Below are positions 18,292 through 27,980 of a DNA stretch of 64,000 bases, piece by piece. A program made the position numbers and the translations under genes. Source of the DNA: an uncultured Lachnospira sp. (GTDB lineage Bacteria > Bacillota > Clostridia > Lachnospirales > Lachnospiraceae); the NCBI GenBank assembly GCA_910589305.1, contig CAJUTV010000008.1, forward strand, positions 62,001 to 126,000, given 5' to 3'. The first letter of the stretch is position 1; each line of letters starts with the position of its first letter. Below the pieces are notes generated by a model. That model ran no database searches and was not told the DNA's origin. It was given only the letters and a program-made list of their open reading frames with translations.

Positions 18292-19539
18292 CTAATCTCT
18301 AATTTGACCATTTCCTAAAACAATATATTTTCCTGTGGTTAAAGCTGCAAGCCCCATAGGACCTCTTGCGTGCATCTTTTGAGTGCTTATTCCTATTTCT
18401 GCACCAAAACCAAACTCAAATCCATCTGTAAATCGAGTAGAAGCATTGACATAAACGGCTGCTGCATCAATTTCATCTGTAAATTTTCTTGCCATATCAT
18501 AATCATTTGTAATAATAGCTTCTGAATGTCCTGTATTATATGTATTAATATGATGGATTGCCTCCTCAATACTATCTACAACTTTCAATGAAAGAATATA
18601 ATCAAGATATTCTGTTCCCCAATCCGCTGATGAAGCTTCTACAATCCTTGAGTCTATTTCACAGGCTGTTTTATCACCTCTTATCTCTACATTTTTTTCC
18701 TTTAATTTATCCACAATTATAGGTATTGCTTTATCTGCTATAACACGATGTATAACAAGTGATTCACACGCATTGCAAACCCCAATTCGCTGTGTCTTTG
18801 CATTGTATATAATATCTTTTGCCATCTCTAAATTAGCACTTTTATCAACATAAATATGACAGTTGCCTGTGCCGGTTTCAATAACAGGTACAGTGGCATT
18901 TTGCACAACATTTTGAATGAGTCCATAACCACCTCTAGGTATAATTACATCAATATATTGATTTAATTTCATTAACTCATCTACATATTTTCGGTCAGTC
19001 TCTGTCACTAATATAACAGCATCTGGATTGATATTTGATTCTTCAAGACTTTTCCGTATAATCTCCACCAATTTTTTATTGGAATTAATCGAATCACTGC
19101 CACCTCTTAAAACTACTGCATTTCCTGACTTAAATGTTAATCCAAAAGCGTCAACGGTCACATTTGGTCGTGATTCATATATAATAGCAACAACTCCTAA
19201 CGGAACTTTCTTATAGCCAATCATTAAACCATTTGGTCTTGTTTTCATTGATTTTATTTCACCGACAGGGTCCTCTAATTGAACCAACTGCAAAAGCCCT
19301 TCCACCATTCCATCAATACGCGCATCGGTAAGTGTTAGCCTATCTAAAAGTGCTGGCTTCATACCATTTTCTTTGGCAATCAAAATATCTTTTTGATTTG
19401 CCTGTTTAATTTCTTCTCTTGCTAAAGAAATAGCATCGCCTACTTTTACTAACGCATTATTCTTTGCAACAATCTCAAGCTTCGACATCTGCTTAGAAGC
19501 TTCTTTTGCCCTCTGCCCAATCACTTTTATAGAATCCAT
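18292..19539 (-). CDS. proA: gamma-glutamyl phosphate reductase (glutamate-5-semialdehyde dehydrogenase)
   Basis: 415 residues, standard length. Motifs VIYESRPNVTVD, VLRGGSD, ETGTGNCHIYVD and the catalytic-cysteine region GVCNACESLVIH identify ProA, which reduces gamma-glutamyl phosphate in proline synthesis. Two adjacent ATGs occur; AAGGAGG is 5 bases before the second, chosen here. Its start lies inside the 3' end of the upstream folate gene (47-base overlap in another frame), implying translational coupling. ProB is encoded two genes upstream. Confidence 0.97.
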   Translation of the reverse strand: MDSIKVIGQRAKEASKQMSKLEIVAKNNALVKVGDAISLAREEIKQANQKDILIAKENGMKPALLDRLTLTDARIDGMVEGLLQLVQLEDPVGEIKSMKTRPNGLMIGYKKVPLGVVAIIYESRPNVTVDAFGLTFKSGNAVVLRGGSDSINSNKKLVEIIRKSLEESNINPDAVILVTETDRKYVDELMKLNQYIDVIIPRGGYGLIQNVVQNATVPVIETGTGNCHIYVDKSANLEMAKDIIYNAKTQRIGVCNACESLVIHRVIADKAIPIIVDKLKEKNVEIRGDKTACEIDSRIVEASSADWGTEYLDYILSLKVVDSIEEAIHHINTYNTGHSEAIITNDYDMARKFTDEIDAAAVYVNASTRFTDGFEFGFGAEIGISTQKMHARGPMGLAALTTGKYIVLGNGQIRD

Positions 19540-20125
19540 CATTACCTCCTTGTAAAAGTACTCTCTTCTCCGTCACAATAATATCAACTTTTTCATCTTT
19601 TTCCTCAATAAATTTAATCTCATTAACAACTTGAAAATCAAAGCCAACGGCAATTTTTATAATATCATTGTGTAAAGATAAATATCGATCATAATATCCC
19701 CCACCATAACCAACTCTATTAAATTGTATATCCAAAGCTAACGCTGGAAGAATAATCAACGTTTTTGATGTATTTGTTGTTAAAGAATTATCATTCCATA
19801 CTGGCATATCCTTAATAGGTTCTAATATACCATATGTCCCTTTTACCAAATCTTCTATATGCTCAATTTTAATAAACTGCATCATGTTTTTGTCATACAC
19901 TTTGGGAACAAATACATTTTTTTTCAACAAAATACATTTTTTAATAAATTCACATGTATGAACTTCACTTTTATAATTTACATATATAAGAATATCTCTC
20001 ACTGATGAAAAAAAATCCAATTCTTCTATTTTTTGAAAAATCTTATTACTTTTTGTTATAATTTCATATTGGCTTAGGCAATTTCTTTTTTCTCTCATTC
20101 TTTTGCGAATTTCTGGTTTATTCAA
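19493..20125 (-). CDS. fau: 5-formyltetrahydrofolate cyclo-ligase
   Basis: About 210 residues. PEIRKRMREKR at the N-terminus, VPKVYDKNMMQF, ILEP, and LALDIQFNRVGYGGGYYDRYL with the diagnostic GYGGGYYDRYL define the family. It converts 5-formyl-THF to methenyl-THF with ATP, salvaging folate. I start at a TTG because GGAGG lies 6 bases before it; an earlier TTG six codons upstream lacks a site. The 3' end overlaps proA. The C-terminal ~20 residues within that overlap look non-conserved. Confidence 0.9.
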   Translation of the reverse strand: MNKPEIRKRMREKRNCLSQYEIITKSNKIFQKIEELDFFSSVRDILIYVNYKSEVHTCEFIKKCILLKKNVFVPKVYDKNMMQFIKIEHIEDLVKGTYGILEPIKDMPVWNDNSLTTNTSKTLIILPALALDIQFNRVGYGGGYYDRYLSLHNDIIKIAVGFDFQVVNEIKFIEEKDEKVDIIVTEKRVLLQGGNDGFYKSDWAEGKRSF

Positions 20126-20171
20126 AATAATCCTCCATGTCAAATAATTCGTTATTGTATAATAAAATAAT

Positions 20172-20250
20172 AGTCAAGCAAATATTTGCAATCCTTTCCA
20201 CTGCTTGTTAATAATCTCATTGCCACTTTATAACACTTTAGAAAAAATTT
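20172..20250 (+). repeat. dispersed intergenic repeat, short copy
   Basis: CAAGCAAATATTTGCAATCC, then TTTCCACTGCTTGTTA and a tail ending in CACTTTATAACA. It matches the family consensus CAAGCRGATATTYGCAATCC followed by GCTTTACTGCTTRTT. Confidence 0.55.
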
Positions 20251-20260
20251 GAATCCTAAA

Positions 20261-21379
20261 TTATATCGTAAATATTAACAAATCCCCAAAATGATTGATA
20301 CAACCGCCAAATTTAGCTTTTGATTTATATAGTGCATGACGAAATTCTTGAAAGCGATAAACTTCAATATAATCTGTAATTTTCTTACTAAATGGAAAAA
20401 GCTTCTTTCTTTTACTAATAACCATCATATCATTTAGAACCATCTCCACTTTAGAATCACTACTAAAACGATACTCCGACTTTTGTGTATTTAAATTAAT
20501 TAATCTTGTTCCTCTATCATTTCTAAAAAAACGATATGGGACATCATTTATAATATACATACCATCAAAATCTTTTTGGTCGGATAAACGGTCATTTTGA
20601 CGGATACGCTTTACATTATTTATGTAATCATACATAATAATTTCTTCTGAATCTCCCGCAATATCTCGTTTGGTATATAACATATTTCCATTGTTTTCTT
20701 TGATATACTCAATAGCATATTCATCATTTACACAGTCTAACATCTGCTTAAATTCTATATCTAATCCTAAAACCATATCTGAAACAAACTGATTGACATT
20801 AATAATACCAATACAGCTCTCGCCTATTTTAATTCCACAAACATTACCCTGCAATGGAATTAAACTGTCAATGCCATACTTCGTGAGCAATTCATTTTCA
20901 ATATTCATCTGTTTTTCATTTTTTATATCTTTTAACAATAACTTATACTGCTCGCCTTCTTTCGTATCAATTCTGTGCTGAAACAGACAGTAATCCTCTG
21001 TCAAACTAAATACTTTCAGTATAATGTCACAGCGGATTGCCTCTAATGACTCCGTAAGAGAATGGATTGCTTTACAATTATTTGTTTTTACATCATATAC
21101 ATAATAGGTAACTTCAACATTTTTTTCATTAACCATTCGAGCAGACAAAAACACAAAAAAATTGTTATGATGTGTGCTATAGTACGTTGAAGACATAAAA
21201 AACTTCGGTATTTCTGGTGCAATTTCAATTCGCTCATTCGTTTTTGGATTGAATAAATAAATACGCTTGCCATTAAATTTATCTAACTGACGATTGTCAT
21301 CAACAACATGTATAATAAGATTTTCATTAAGGCTATTTAATACACCAACCTCAAAGTTCTTAATCAGTTTAATCTCCAT
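20261..21379 (-). CDS. conserved hypothetical protein, probable beta-propeller-like
   Basis: 372 residues, no recognised family. Repeated short stretches of the type 'YLFNPKTNERIEI', 'YYVYDVKTNNCKAI', 'IMYDYINNVKRI' and 'RLINLNTQKSEY' suggest blade-like beta units reporting on a value, as in WD40-like proteins, but no canonical WD motif is present. No signal peptide or membrane segment. GGAG lies 7 bases before the ATG. It sits between proB and fau with 34 and about 130 base gaps, so it may be co-transcribed with the proline genes, though nothing ties it to proline functionally. Confidence 0.75.
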   Translation of the reverse strand: MEIKLIKNFEVGVLNSLNENLIIHVVDDNRQLDKFNGKRIYLFNPKTNERIEIAPEIPKFFMSSTYYSTHHNNFFVFLSARMVNEKNVEVTYYVYDVKTNNCKAIHSLTESLEAIRCDIILKVFSLTEDYCLFQHRIDTKEGEQYKLLLKDIKNEKQMNIENELLTKYGIDSLIPLQGNVCGIKIGESCIGIINVNQFVSDMVLGLDIEFKQMLDCVNDEYAIEYIKENNGNMLYTKRDIAGDSEEIIMYDYINNVKRIRQNDRLSDQKDFDGMYIINDVPYRFFRNDRGTRLINLNTQKSEYRFSSDSKVEMVLNDMMVISKRKKLFPFSKKITDYIEVYRFQEFRHALYKSKAKFGGCINHFGDLLIFTI

Positions 21380-21413
21380 ATTTAATCTCCATGCTGCAAC
21401 TGTCTTTCAGGAA

Positions 21414-22235
21414 TCATTTTATGCTCCCAAGAAACAATGTCCCTACATTTTCCCCATGAATAATTTTATATATATTATCTATATTATTCCCATTGGTTAT
21501 CACCATATCCGTTCCTGCTTTTGTGGCTATTGAAGCGGCTTTAATCTTGGCTGCCATACCCCCTGTGCCAAAATCACTGCCAGAACTGTCTTTTCCCATA
21601 TGAATTAGATTTGCATCAATTTTTTCAACCAACTCAATAAATTTAGCGTTTGGATTCGTGTTTGGGTCATCTGTATATAATCCATCAATATCTGACAATA
21701 AAATAAGCAAGTCTGCACCAATCATAGAAGCTACACTAGCCGATAACCGGTCATTATCACCAAACTTAACCACTTGTTCAATCTCATATGTAGATACAGA
21801 GTCATTTTCATTTACAACTGGCACAACACCCATATGCAGAAGTTCAATAAATGTATTTTGTGCATTTACTTTACTGACTTTATTGGTTATTGTATTTTTT
21901 GTTATTAACACTTGAGCTGCAATGGTGCTGTATTCAGCAAATAATTTTTGATATATCATCATTAACTTTGCCTGCCCAATAGCTGCACATGCTTGTTTTA
22001 CAGACAAATCATCTGGTCGTTCTACAAGTCCCACGGATGTTCTCCCTACTGCAATCGCGCCTGATGACACTAATACCACTTCTTTTCCTGTATTTTTTAT
22101 ATCCACTAATGTTCGCACCAATTTTTCAATCTTCATCAAATCCAATTTATTTGTATTATTGTGCATAAGTGATGAAGAGCCAATCTTAATAACAATTCTT
22201 TTACAATGAACAAGTTTTTCTCTATTGTTTCTCAT
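21414..22235 (-). CDS. proB: glutamate 5-kinase, short form without PUA domain
   Basis: 273 residues. IKIGSSSLM, VSSGAIAVGR, NENDSVSTYE, FGDNDRLSA, SDIDGLYTDDP and GTGGMAAKIKAA are amino-acid kinase motifs of ProB. It phosphorylates glutamate in the first step of proline synthesis. The C-terminal PUA domain of E. coli ProB is absent, as in many clostridia. Start chosen at an ATG 10 bases after AAAGG; a TTG two codons earlier is an alternative. Confidence 0.96.
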   Translation of the reverse strand: MRNNREKLVHCKRIVIKIGSSSLMHNNTNKLDLMKIEKLVRTLVDIKNTGKEVVLVSSGAIAVGRTSVGLVERPDDLSVKQACAAIGQAKLMMIYQKLFAEYSTIAAQVLITKNTITNKVSKVNAQNTFIELLHMGVVPVVNENDSVSTYEIEQVVKFGDNDRLSASVASMIGADLLILLSDIDGLYTDDPNTNPNAKFIELVEKIDANLIHMGKDSSGSDFGTGGMAAKIKAASIATKAGTDMVITNGNNIDNIYKIIHGENVGTLFLGSIK

Positions 22236-22264
22236 AACCAAAAAGCCTTTCTGTTTGTTCTATT

Positions 22265-23956
22265 TTACAACATTTTTTTCAAGCTGTAAACCTGTGCCAT
22301 TTTTTCGGCTGTCTTTATTCCATCAACCGCAGCAGAAATAATACCTCCTGCATATCCTGCACCTTCTCCGCACGGATACAAACCTTTAATTGTAGCCATA
22401 CCACACTCATCTCGAATCCACTTAACAGGACTTGAAGTTCTGCTCTCCACTCCGCTAAGAATCGCCTCGTCCATATTAAAACCTTTTATTTTCGTATCAT
22501 AATATTCAATTGCCTCTTTTAGTGAATCGGACACAAATTTAGGCAATATCAAATTCATATTAGACATGGCATAACTTCCCTTAATACATGGCACAACAAC
22601 ACCAATACCTGTTGAAGTCTTATTTGCTTTAAAATCTCCCAATAGTTGTATGGGTATATTTTTCTGCCCATATTGGTATGCTAATTGTTCCATTTGCCGT
22701 TGTAACAAAATTCCATCAAGTGGATTGGTTCCAAAATCGTTCGGTGTAACAGTTACAATAAGTGCACTGTTAGCGTTTGATGAATTTCTGCCCGAATAAC
22801 TCATACCATTGACAGCAATGCTGTTCTTTTCAGAAGAAGCATTGACAACATATCCGCCAGGACACATACAAAAAGAATACACACCCCTTTTGCTTTTTGT
22901 CTGATAGGTCAATTTATAATCGGCAGCAGGCAGCTTATATATGCAATCACCATAGGCATTATAATTAATAAATGATTGTGGATGCTCAATCCGAATCCCC
23001 ACAGCAAACGATTTTGGAATCATACCACATCCAGCATCATTTAACATTTTCAGCGTATCTCTAGCACTGTGTCCGATTGCAAGACATACTTGACTGCAAG
23101 CATGTTCTTTTAACTGCTGTGTTTTGGTATCTTGAATATAAATTCCATTTAATACACCTTTTTTTATAATAAGACCAGAAAGTTTACTGTTAAAATAAAC
23201 TTCTCCGCCTAATTCTATAATCTTATTTCGTATTCCTGCAACAATATGTTCTAAAACATCGGTTCCAATATGTGGCTTATTTTGATAAAGTATTTCTTTG
23301 GGCGCACCAAATTGGACGAATATTTTAAGAATTTCCTGTATTCGACCACTTGTATCCTTGATGCCTGTATTTAATTTTCCATCTGAAAAAGTACCAGCTC
23401 CGCCCTCACCAAATTGGACATTGGATTCTTCATTTAATACGCCTGTATTCCAAAAATGCTGCACCGTTTCTTTACGCTGTGTAACAGCTTCGCCTCGTTC
23501 ATATACAATTGGCTTTAATCCTGCCCTAGCAAGCATCAAAGCAGCATACATACCAGCAGGTCCAAAACCGATAATAACAGGACGTTCACTCTCATGGATA
23601 GGATTTATCAAAACCGTCTGTGATTGATTTGATTGATTCCTTTTTATAGTATAAGGAAACACATAATCTATTAATTCTGTATAAACTGCATTTTTTATTG
23701 GGCATAAAGCATCTTTATAAGCTTTATTTATATGAAAATTTTTTGTATGAAAAAGAATGTCATAATTATATATATCAATACTATACACATAGTATATATC
23801 TGGTTTATGCCTTGCATCAATTGATTGTTTAACAATACTATAATCTATAGAAATCTTATCACTGCATTTCAATGCTTTTCTTATTGCTTTTTCTAAGTCT
23901 TTTTTCGTATGGTTTATCTTACACGGAATCTGACTTAACCGTAATACTTTTTTCAC
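22265..23956 (-). CDS. FAD-dependent oxidoreductase (COG2509-like)
   Basis: About 563 residues. The Rossmann FAD site is PVIIGFGPAGMYAALMLARAG, given here as IIGFGPAGMYAALML, followed by VYERGEAV. Further family signatures are NVQFGEGGAGTFSDGKLNTG and a C-terminal CGEGAGYAGGIISAAVDG. This is the large uncharacterised flavoprotein dehydrogenase family with an extra ~120-residue N-terminal domain. Substrate unknown. I start at GTG, 5 bases after AAAGGA, giving MKKVLRLSQIP; a longer ATG start seven codons earlier is possible. It overlaps the preceding flavoprotein gene by about 38 bases, so the two are coupled. Confidence 0.88.
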   Translation of the reverse strand: MKKVLRLSQIPCKINHTKKDLEKAIRKALKCSDKISIDYSIVKQSIDARHKPDIYYVYSIDIYNYDILFHTKNFHINKAYKDALCPIKNAVYTELIDYVFPYTIKRNQSNQSQTVLINPIHESERPVIIGFGPAGMYAALMLARAGLKPIVYERGEAVTQRKETVQHFWNTGVLNEESNVQFGEGGAGTFSDGKLNTGIKDTSGRIQEILKIFVQFGAPKEILYQNKPHIGTDVLEHIVAGIRNKIIELGGEVYFNSKLSGLIIKKGVLNGIYIQDTKTQQLKEHACSQVCLAIGHSARDTLKMLNDAGCGMIPKSFAVGIRIEHPQSFINYNAYGDCIYKLPAADYKLTYQTKSKRGVYSFCMCPGGYVVNASSEKNSIAVNGMSYSGRNSSNANSALIVTVTPNDFGTNPLDGILLQRQMEQLAYQYGQKNIPIQLLGDFKANKTSTGIGVVVPCIKGSYAMSNMNLILPKFVSDSLKEAIEYYDTKIKGFNMDEAILSGVESRTSSPVKWIRDECGMATIKGLYPCGEGAGYAGGIISAAVDGIKTAEKMAQVYSLKKML

Positions 23957-25190
23957 AACAATCCTTTCTGGCTGCATGGTATCCTGCTACATAACCGCTG
24001 CTCCAAGCCCATTGCAGATTATATCCTCCGCAAATTCCATCAATATCAACAAGTTCACCTGCAAAATACACGCCCTTTATCAATGTAGACTGCATTGTAT
24101 GGATATCAATATAGGACATATCCACACCACCTTGACAAACTTGCGCCCGGTCAAATGATTTATACCCTTCTATATCCATTTTAAACTGTTTACATTCCAT
24201 TATTAATTGCTTTATATCCTGTTTTTTATATTCGCCAAGCGTTTTTAAGCTCTTATATCCCAGCTTTTTAGCAACACCTTTAATTAGTTTTGTATGGATT
24301 AATCCGCTAAAAAAATCTTCGATTGTTTTATATAAATACTTATTATAATGACGCTCAATATAATCCATTAATTTTTTCTCACTAAAATCAGGAATCATAT
24401 CTATAATCACATAAACTTGATTGCCCTTATGTAATTGTTTTACAACATGATGGCTAATCTGAAAAACAGGTATACCCGATATTCCGTAATCCGTATATTG
24501 AATTTCGCCTGTATCTGAAGCAATTTTTTTTCCTTTACAATAAGCCGTAACTTGCCCAAAGCTTCGTACTCCTGCCATCAAATCACATATCTTTTTGAAC
24601 GGAGGGGAAGATTCTAATGGAACTAATGCAGGCAGTATATCTACAATTGGCTGTCCCATTGCCTGAATCAAAGGAAGTATTGAGCCATCAGAACCTGTTT
24701 TTGGCGCTGCTTTTAATCCTGTTGCAACAATGATTTTTTTTGCAATAAAATGTTGATTTATTTTAAATCCCGTACTAGAAGAATAAATTTCATCAATAAC
24801 AAAAGACATAATACAATGTATGCCAAGCTGTTTTGCCTCTGATATCAATGCATCCCGCAAAGAAAAAGACGTTTCTGAATGTGGATAGACATATCCATTT
24901 TTTTCTTTGCTAAAAATACCAATAGATTCAAAAAAACGAATGGTCTGTTTTTCATCAAATTGGCGAATAACCTGCATAGCTTTGCTGCCATTTTCATGAA
25001 AACAATAGCTATCCATATAAGTATTGGTAAAATTACATTTTCCATTTCCCGTCTGTAAAAGTTTTGTTCCCAATTTAGGTGTATGTTCAATAATTGCAAC
25101 GTTTCTATGCTGTCTGGCGGCGGTAATTGCAGCCATCAATCCTGCTGCGCCGCCGCCTATTACTACACAGTCAAAATATTTGTATATCAA
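23919..25190 (-). CDS. HI0933-family flavoprotein (BaiN/YhiN-like)
   Basis: 423 residues. FDCVVIGGGAAGLMAAI at the N-terminus and LGTKLLQTGNGKCNFTN are hallmark motifs of HI0933-like FAD proteins; the C-terminus has GVYFAGELVDIDGICGGYN, read here as FAGELVDIDGICGGYN. Members include BaiN of bile-acid 7-dehydroxylating clostridia, but most are uncharacterised, so I claim only the family. Start is TTG with GGAGGG seven bases upstream. Partner of the overlapping flavoprotein downstream. Confidence 0.88.
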   Translation of the reverse strand: MIYKYFDCVVIGGGAAGLMAAITAARQHRNVAIIEHTPKLGTKLLQTGNGKCNFTNTYMDSYCFHENGSKAMQVIRQFDEKQTIRFFESIGIFSKEKNGYVYPHSETSFSLRDALISEAKQLGIHCIMSFVIDEIYSSSTGFKINQHFIAKKIIVATGLKAAPKTGSDGSILPLIQAMGQPIVDILPALVPLESSPPFKKICDLMAGVRSFGQVTAYCKGKKIASDTGEIQYTDYGISGIPVFQISHHVVKQLHKGNQVYVIIDMIPDFSEKKLMDYIERHYNKYLYKTIEDFFSGLIHTKLIKGVAKKLGYKSLKTLGEYKKQDIKQLIMECKQFKMDIEGYKSFDRAQVCQGGVDMSYIDIHTMQSTLIKGVYFAGELVDIDGICGGYNLQWAWSSGYVAGYHAARKDCCEKSITVKSDSV

Positions 25191-25243
25191 TTATGTCCCT
25201 CCATTCTGAAACGCAGCATAAAAATTATAAAACAATCTCCCTA

Positions 25244-25660
25244 TCAAGAACTATATGTTTGAAGAAAATCATATAATCGTTCTTCCCCTTCAATATACAT
25301 GCCCTGTTTTATCTGCTCTTTAATTTCGGGTGGAAGAATATCTAATTTAATATCTGCATAATCGTAAAATTCTTTGTTTGGCTCACGATATATCACAACC
25401 TTATCATTTTCAAAACGAAGATAATAACTCATTTTATCCATCGTATTTTGTTCCATATTATCAGAATTGACCGTTTTTTGTCCATTATTTTTATTATCCG
25501 CCTGTGAGGCATTCATATTTTCTGTAATCGTTGGATTTTGTTTTTCAGGTTCACCTGAATTATTAATAAAAATTAGAACAAGCATCCATATTATAATAAC
25601 AATTCCTACTGCACACCCTGCTATATATATCCATAATTTTCTCATATCAAAATTTCTCAT
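25244..25660 (-). CDS. single-pass membrane protein with BofC-like C-terminal domain
   Basis: 138 residues. A short N-terminal tail is followed by a transmembrane segment (about residues 9-31), a polar Asn/Gln linker, and a C-terminal domain with YYLRFENDKVVIYRE, DYADIKLDILPPEI and EGEERLYDFLQTYSS. That end resembles the domain found at the C-terminus of BofC-like clostridial proteins, expected outside the cell membrane. The function is unknown. Start chosen at the ATG 7 bases after GGAGGG; an upstream frame of 10 codons is unsupported. Confidence 0.7.
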   Translation of the reverse strand: MRNFDMRKLWIYIAGCAVGIVIIIWMLVLIFINNSGEPEKQNPTITENMNASQADNKNNGQKTVNSDNMEQNTMDKMSYYLRFENDKVVIYREPNKEFYDYADIKLDILPPEIKEQIKQGMYIEGEERLYDFLQTYSS

Positions 25661-25775
25661 ATCGAAGCCCTCCAAATACAGGACTATCACTTAACAAGCT
25701 ATAACCCTGTTATTTACTAATACAGTTCATTTACTTTGACTCGATATAAGTATTTACAAAAATTTCAATTACTAT

Positions 25776-26156
25776 TCACATAGAATCAGGACAAAAACAA
25801 TAAGGAAGTAAATCTTTTAGATAAAACTCTTTTGCTTTATTTTCTATTTCTAATATAACAATTCCATCACTATCCATAAATTCCGATAATACTTGACGGC
25901 ATATTCCACAAGGTGAAGCAGGCTTGCCTGCGCTTGATACAATAGCAATCTTTTTAATATGGCGTTCTCCTTCAGAGACTGCCTTAAATATGGCTGTTCG
26001 TTCTGCACAGTTTGTAGCACCATAAGAAACATTTTCAATATTACAGCCTGTATAGATATGACCCGTGTCTGTTATCAATGCCGCACCAACTTTAAAATGT
26101 GAGTAAGGCGCATACGCATATTTCATAGCCTGTTTTGCAATCTCTATTAATTCCAT
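25776..26156 (-). CDS. cdd: cytidine deaminase
   Basis: 126 residues, the homotetrameric short form. YAPYSHFKVGAAL, NIENVSYGATNCAERTA and KPASPCGICRQVLSEF hold the three zinc-binding cysteines and catalytic Glu. It deaminates cytidine and deoxycytidine in pyrimidine salvage. GAGGAG lies 4 bases before the selected ATG. The pre-start sequence GGCAGAAATGAGGAG resembles the family leaders, but no upstream hairpin is present. Confidence 0.96.
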   Translation of the reverse strand: MELIEIAKQAMKYAYAPYSHFKVGAALITDTGHIYTGCNIENVSYGATNCAERTAIFKAVSEGERHIKKIAIVSSAGKPASPCGICRQVLSEFMDSDGIVILEIENKAKEFYLKDLLPYCFCPDSM

Positions 26157-26209
26157 TATTCTCCTCATTTCTGCCAACTTTTCATACAGCAACCATTTTG
26201 TAAAACACT

Positions 26210-27313
26210 TTATTGAACAGTGATTTTTTGAGAGGTCTCTACCAGTGCAACATACGTTTTACCAGGATTTAAAATGATTTCTGTACCATCTTCATAATAA
26301 TATTTAGTGGCACCATAAGATTCATTTTCTTTTACCCATGTTATTTTTTGACCATATCCTTGTGTTATAAAATACCCTTCTCCAACACCTGATATTTTAT
26401 AATTGGGCGTTCCATTCTCGTAATAATCAGGTTCAACATACTTTACAATAATATTATCAAATTCTAACTGTTCACCTGTTTGCTGGTCAATTTGCGCCGC
26501 TCCAAACTGATAACGCAAATAGCGGCTTTTTGCGGCATCATACTCAAAATATGGCTGATTATACGAATAATTCATATCTACTCGGTCACATGTTGTTCCT
26601 GACGGCGGAACAATAGGATTTTCTTGTGTATGAAATGTAAAAGGTGATGTATATCCTTGAGAATAGGCAGAAGGATAATTTTTTGCCTGAACACTGTCTG
26701 CTATGCCTGCCCAGCTTGTATAGGCATTATGTGGTGCAACGCGGTCATTGGTTCTATAAAAATTACAGTAACTCATGCCATCAAGTGATTTAAAACTGTC
26801 ATTTTTAAGATATTTTTCAGCATATTCTGAGTATCCAAAATGAACATAAATCGATTCAAACTCTCTGGCAAACAATAAAAAATATGTTCGGCAGCTTCGC
26901 ACAGGTCCTATTTTTTCAAGGTCTGTCTGATTCTCAAACAGACAACACATACGTGTTATCTTCCCTTCAACAGGCGCTTCAAACACAACATCGGCTTTGG
27001 ATATATTTGCCTGCGGCATAGCATCTGCAATATTACTGTACATCACTGCATAAGGTACCTTTTCTGCCAATTCTTTCTCAACCCATTGACCGCTCAATTT
27101 ACTTCTTGCCATATTTTCATAAGGGTCTTTTTCGCTTGATTGTGTCACATTGTCCTTATTAGAATTTATCTTTGCTGAATTAACAGAAACTTGTCTTTCC
27201 TTATCAATTAAAATATCTGTATTAAATAAAGCAGCCAACACAATCAACACCAATACAATAAACATCAACAATGTAACAATTGTTTTATTATTACTCTTAC
27301 TTCTTTTACTCAT
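26210..27313 (-). CDS. DUF3048 (YerB-like) membrane-anchored protein
   Basis: 367 residues. An N-terminal membrane anchor (VTLLMFIVLVLIVLAALF, about 12-29) is followed by the DUF3048 N-domain, with VPYAVMYSNIADAMPQA, DVVFEAPVEGKITRM, KIGPVRSCR and HFGYSEYAEKYL, and the C-domain near ITWVKENESYGATKYYY and ILNPGKTYVALVE. The family is cell-surface and of unknown function in Firmicutes. It lacks a lipobox cysteine and looks like a signal anchor. It lies downstream of ybeY. Confidence 0.9.
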   Translation of the reverse strand: MSKRSKSNNKTIVTLLMFIVLVLIVLAALFNTDILIDKERQVSVNSAKINSNKDNVTQSSEKDPYENMARSKLSGQWVEKELAEKVPYAVMYSNIADAMPQANISKADVVFEAPVEGKITRMCCLFENQTDLEKIGPVRSCRTYFLLFAREFESIYVHFGYSEYAEKYLKNDSFKSLDGMSYCNFYRTNDRVAPHNAYTSWAGIADSVQAKNYPSAYSQGYTSPFTFHTQENPIVPPSGTTCDRVDMNYSYNQPYFEYDAAKSRYLRYQFGAAQIDQQTGEQLEFDNIIVKYVEPDYYENGTPNYKISGVGEGYFITQGYGQKITWVKENESYGATKYYYEDGTEIILNPGKTYVALVETSQKITVQ

Positions 27314-27347
27314 TCAAATCACCCATTATAAAATTATTTATTATACG

Positions 27348-27366
27348 AGAGTTGCGCAGCAACTCT
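27348..27366. terminator. hairpin between ybeY and DUF3048
   Basis: AGAGTTGC, loop GCA, GCAACTCT, a perfect 8-bp stem. TTTTGTTT follows only on the plus strand, where no gene ends, so its role for the minus-strand genes is unclear. Confidence 0.4.
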
Positions 27367-27386
27367 TTTGTTTCATAGAAACTTTT

Positions 27387-27896
27387 TTATCGGGTAATTC
27401 CAAGCTGTTCTAAAACCTCTTGCTGTTTTTGTTCCATAACAACAGCTTCTGATGGTTCCATATGGTCAAAACCAAAAAGATGCATCATACTGTGTGCCAC
27501 AAGAAATGCAAGCTCTCTTATCGGTGAATGTCCATAATCACTTGCCTGTTTTACCACCTTTTCAACAGATAGTATAATATCGCCTAACATCAATTCGCCT
27601 GAGTCAGGGTTAAAATAATCTTGCGTACAGTAATCTTCTTCATGTTCCAAAAATGTAAAATCTCCTGGTACTTCATATTCTATCATTGGAAAAGACAATA
27701 CATCCGTTGGTGCATCAATTTCTCTTTGTTCTTTATTAATTTCTTGTATGGCGGCATTATCTGTCAATATAACATTAACTTCCGTCTCATATGGACATTG
27801 AATCAAATCACAAGAGCCATTTACCACTCTATGAATAATTGTTTGATAATCAAATTCAAGCTTTATCTTGGTTTCATAATCAATATGAATTGTCAT
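27387..27896 (-). CDS. ybeY: endoribonuclease YbeY (rRNA maturation)
   Basis: 169 residues. HSMMHLFGFDH carries the three-histidine zinc motif of YbeY, a single-strand RNase needed for 16S rRNA 3' processing and ribosome quality control. The 5' part reads INKEQREIDAPTDVLSFPM, and the glycine-rich segment has LMLGDIILS. It follows phoH as in many Firmicutes (phoH-ybeY-cdd), and cdd is indeed two genes downstream. AAAGGGG lies before the ATG. Confidence 0.95.
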   Translation of the reverse strand: MTIHIDYETKIKLEFDYQTIIHRVVNGSCDLIQCPYETEVNVILTDNAAIQEINKEQREIDAPTDVLSFPMIEYEVPGDFTFLEHEEDYCTQDYFNPDSGELMLGDIILSVEKVVKQASDYGHSPIRELAFLVAHSMMHLFGFDHMEPSEAVVMEQKQQEVLEQLGITR

Positions 27897-27980
27897 GTCT
27901 TTTTTTGCCCCTTTCTTTTTTCATTAGGGCTGTCGCTTTAAAACATTTAAGCGCAAAATATTATAAAACCTATTACAATA

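Noticed and set aside
27348..27366. Terminator of ybeY on the minus strand
   Set aside because: Stem is good, but the T tract is on the plus strand only, so termination of the minus-strand operon is unproven; listed with low confidence.
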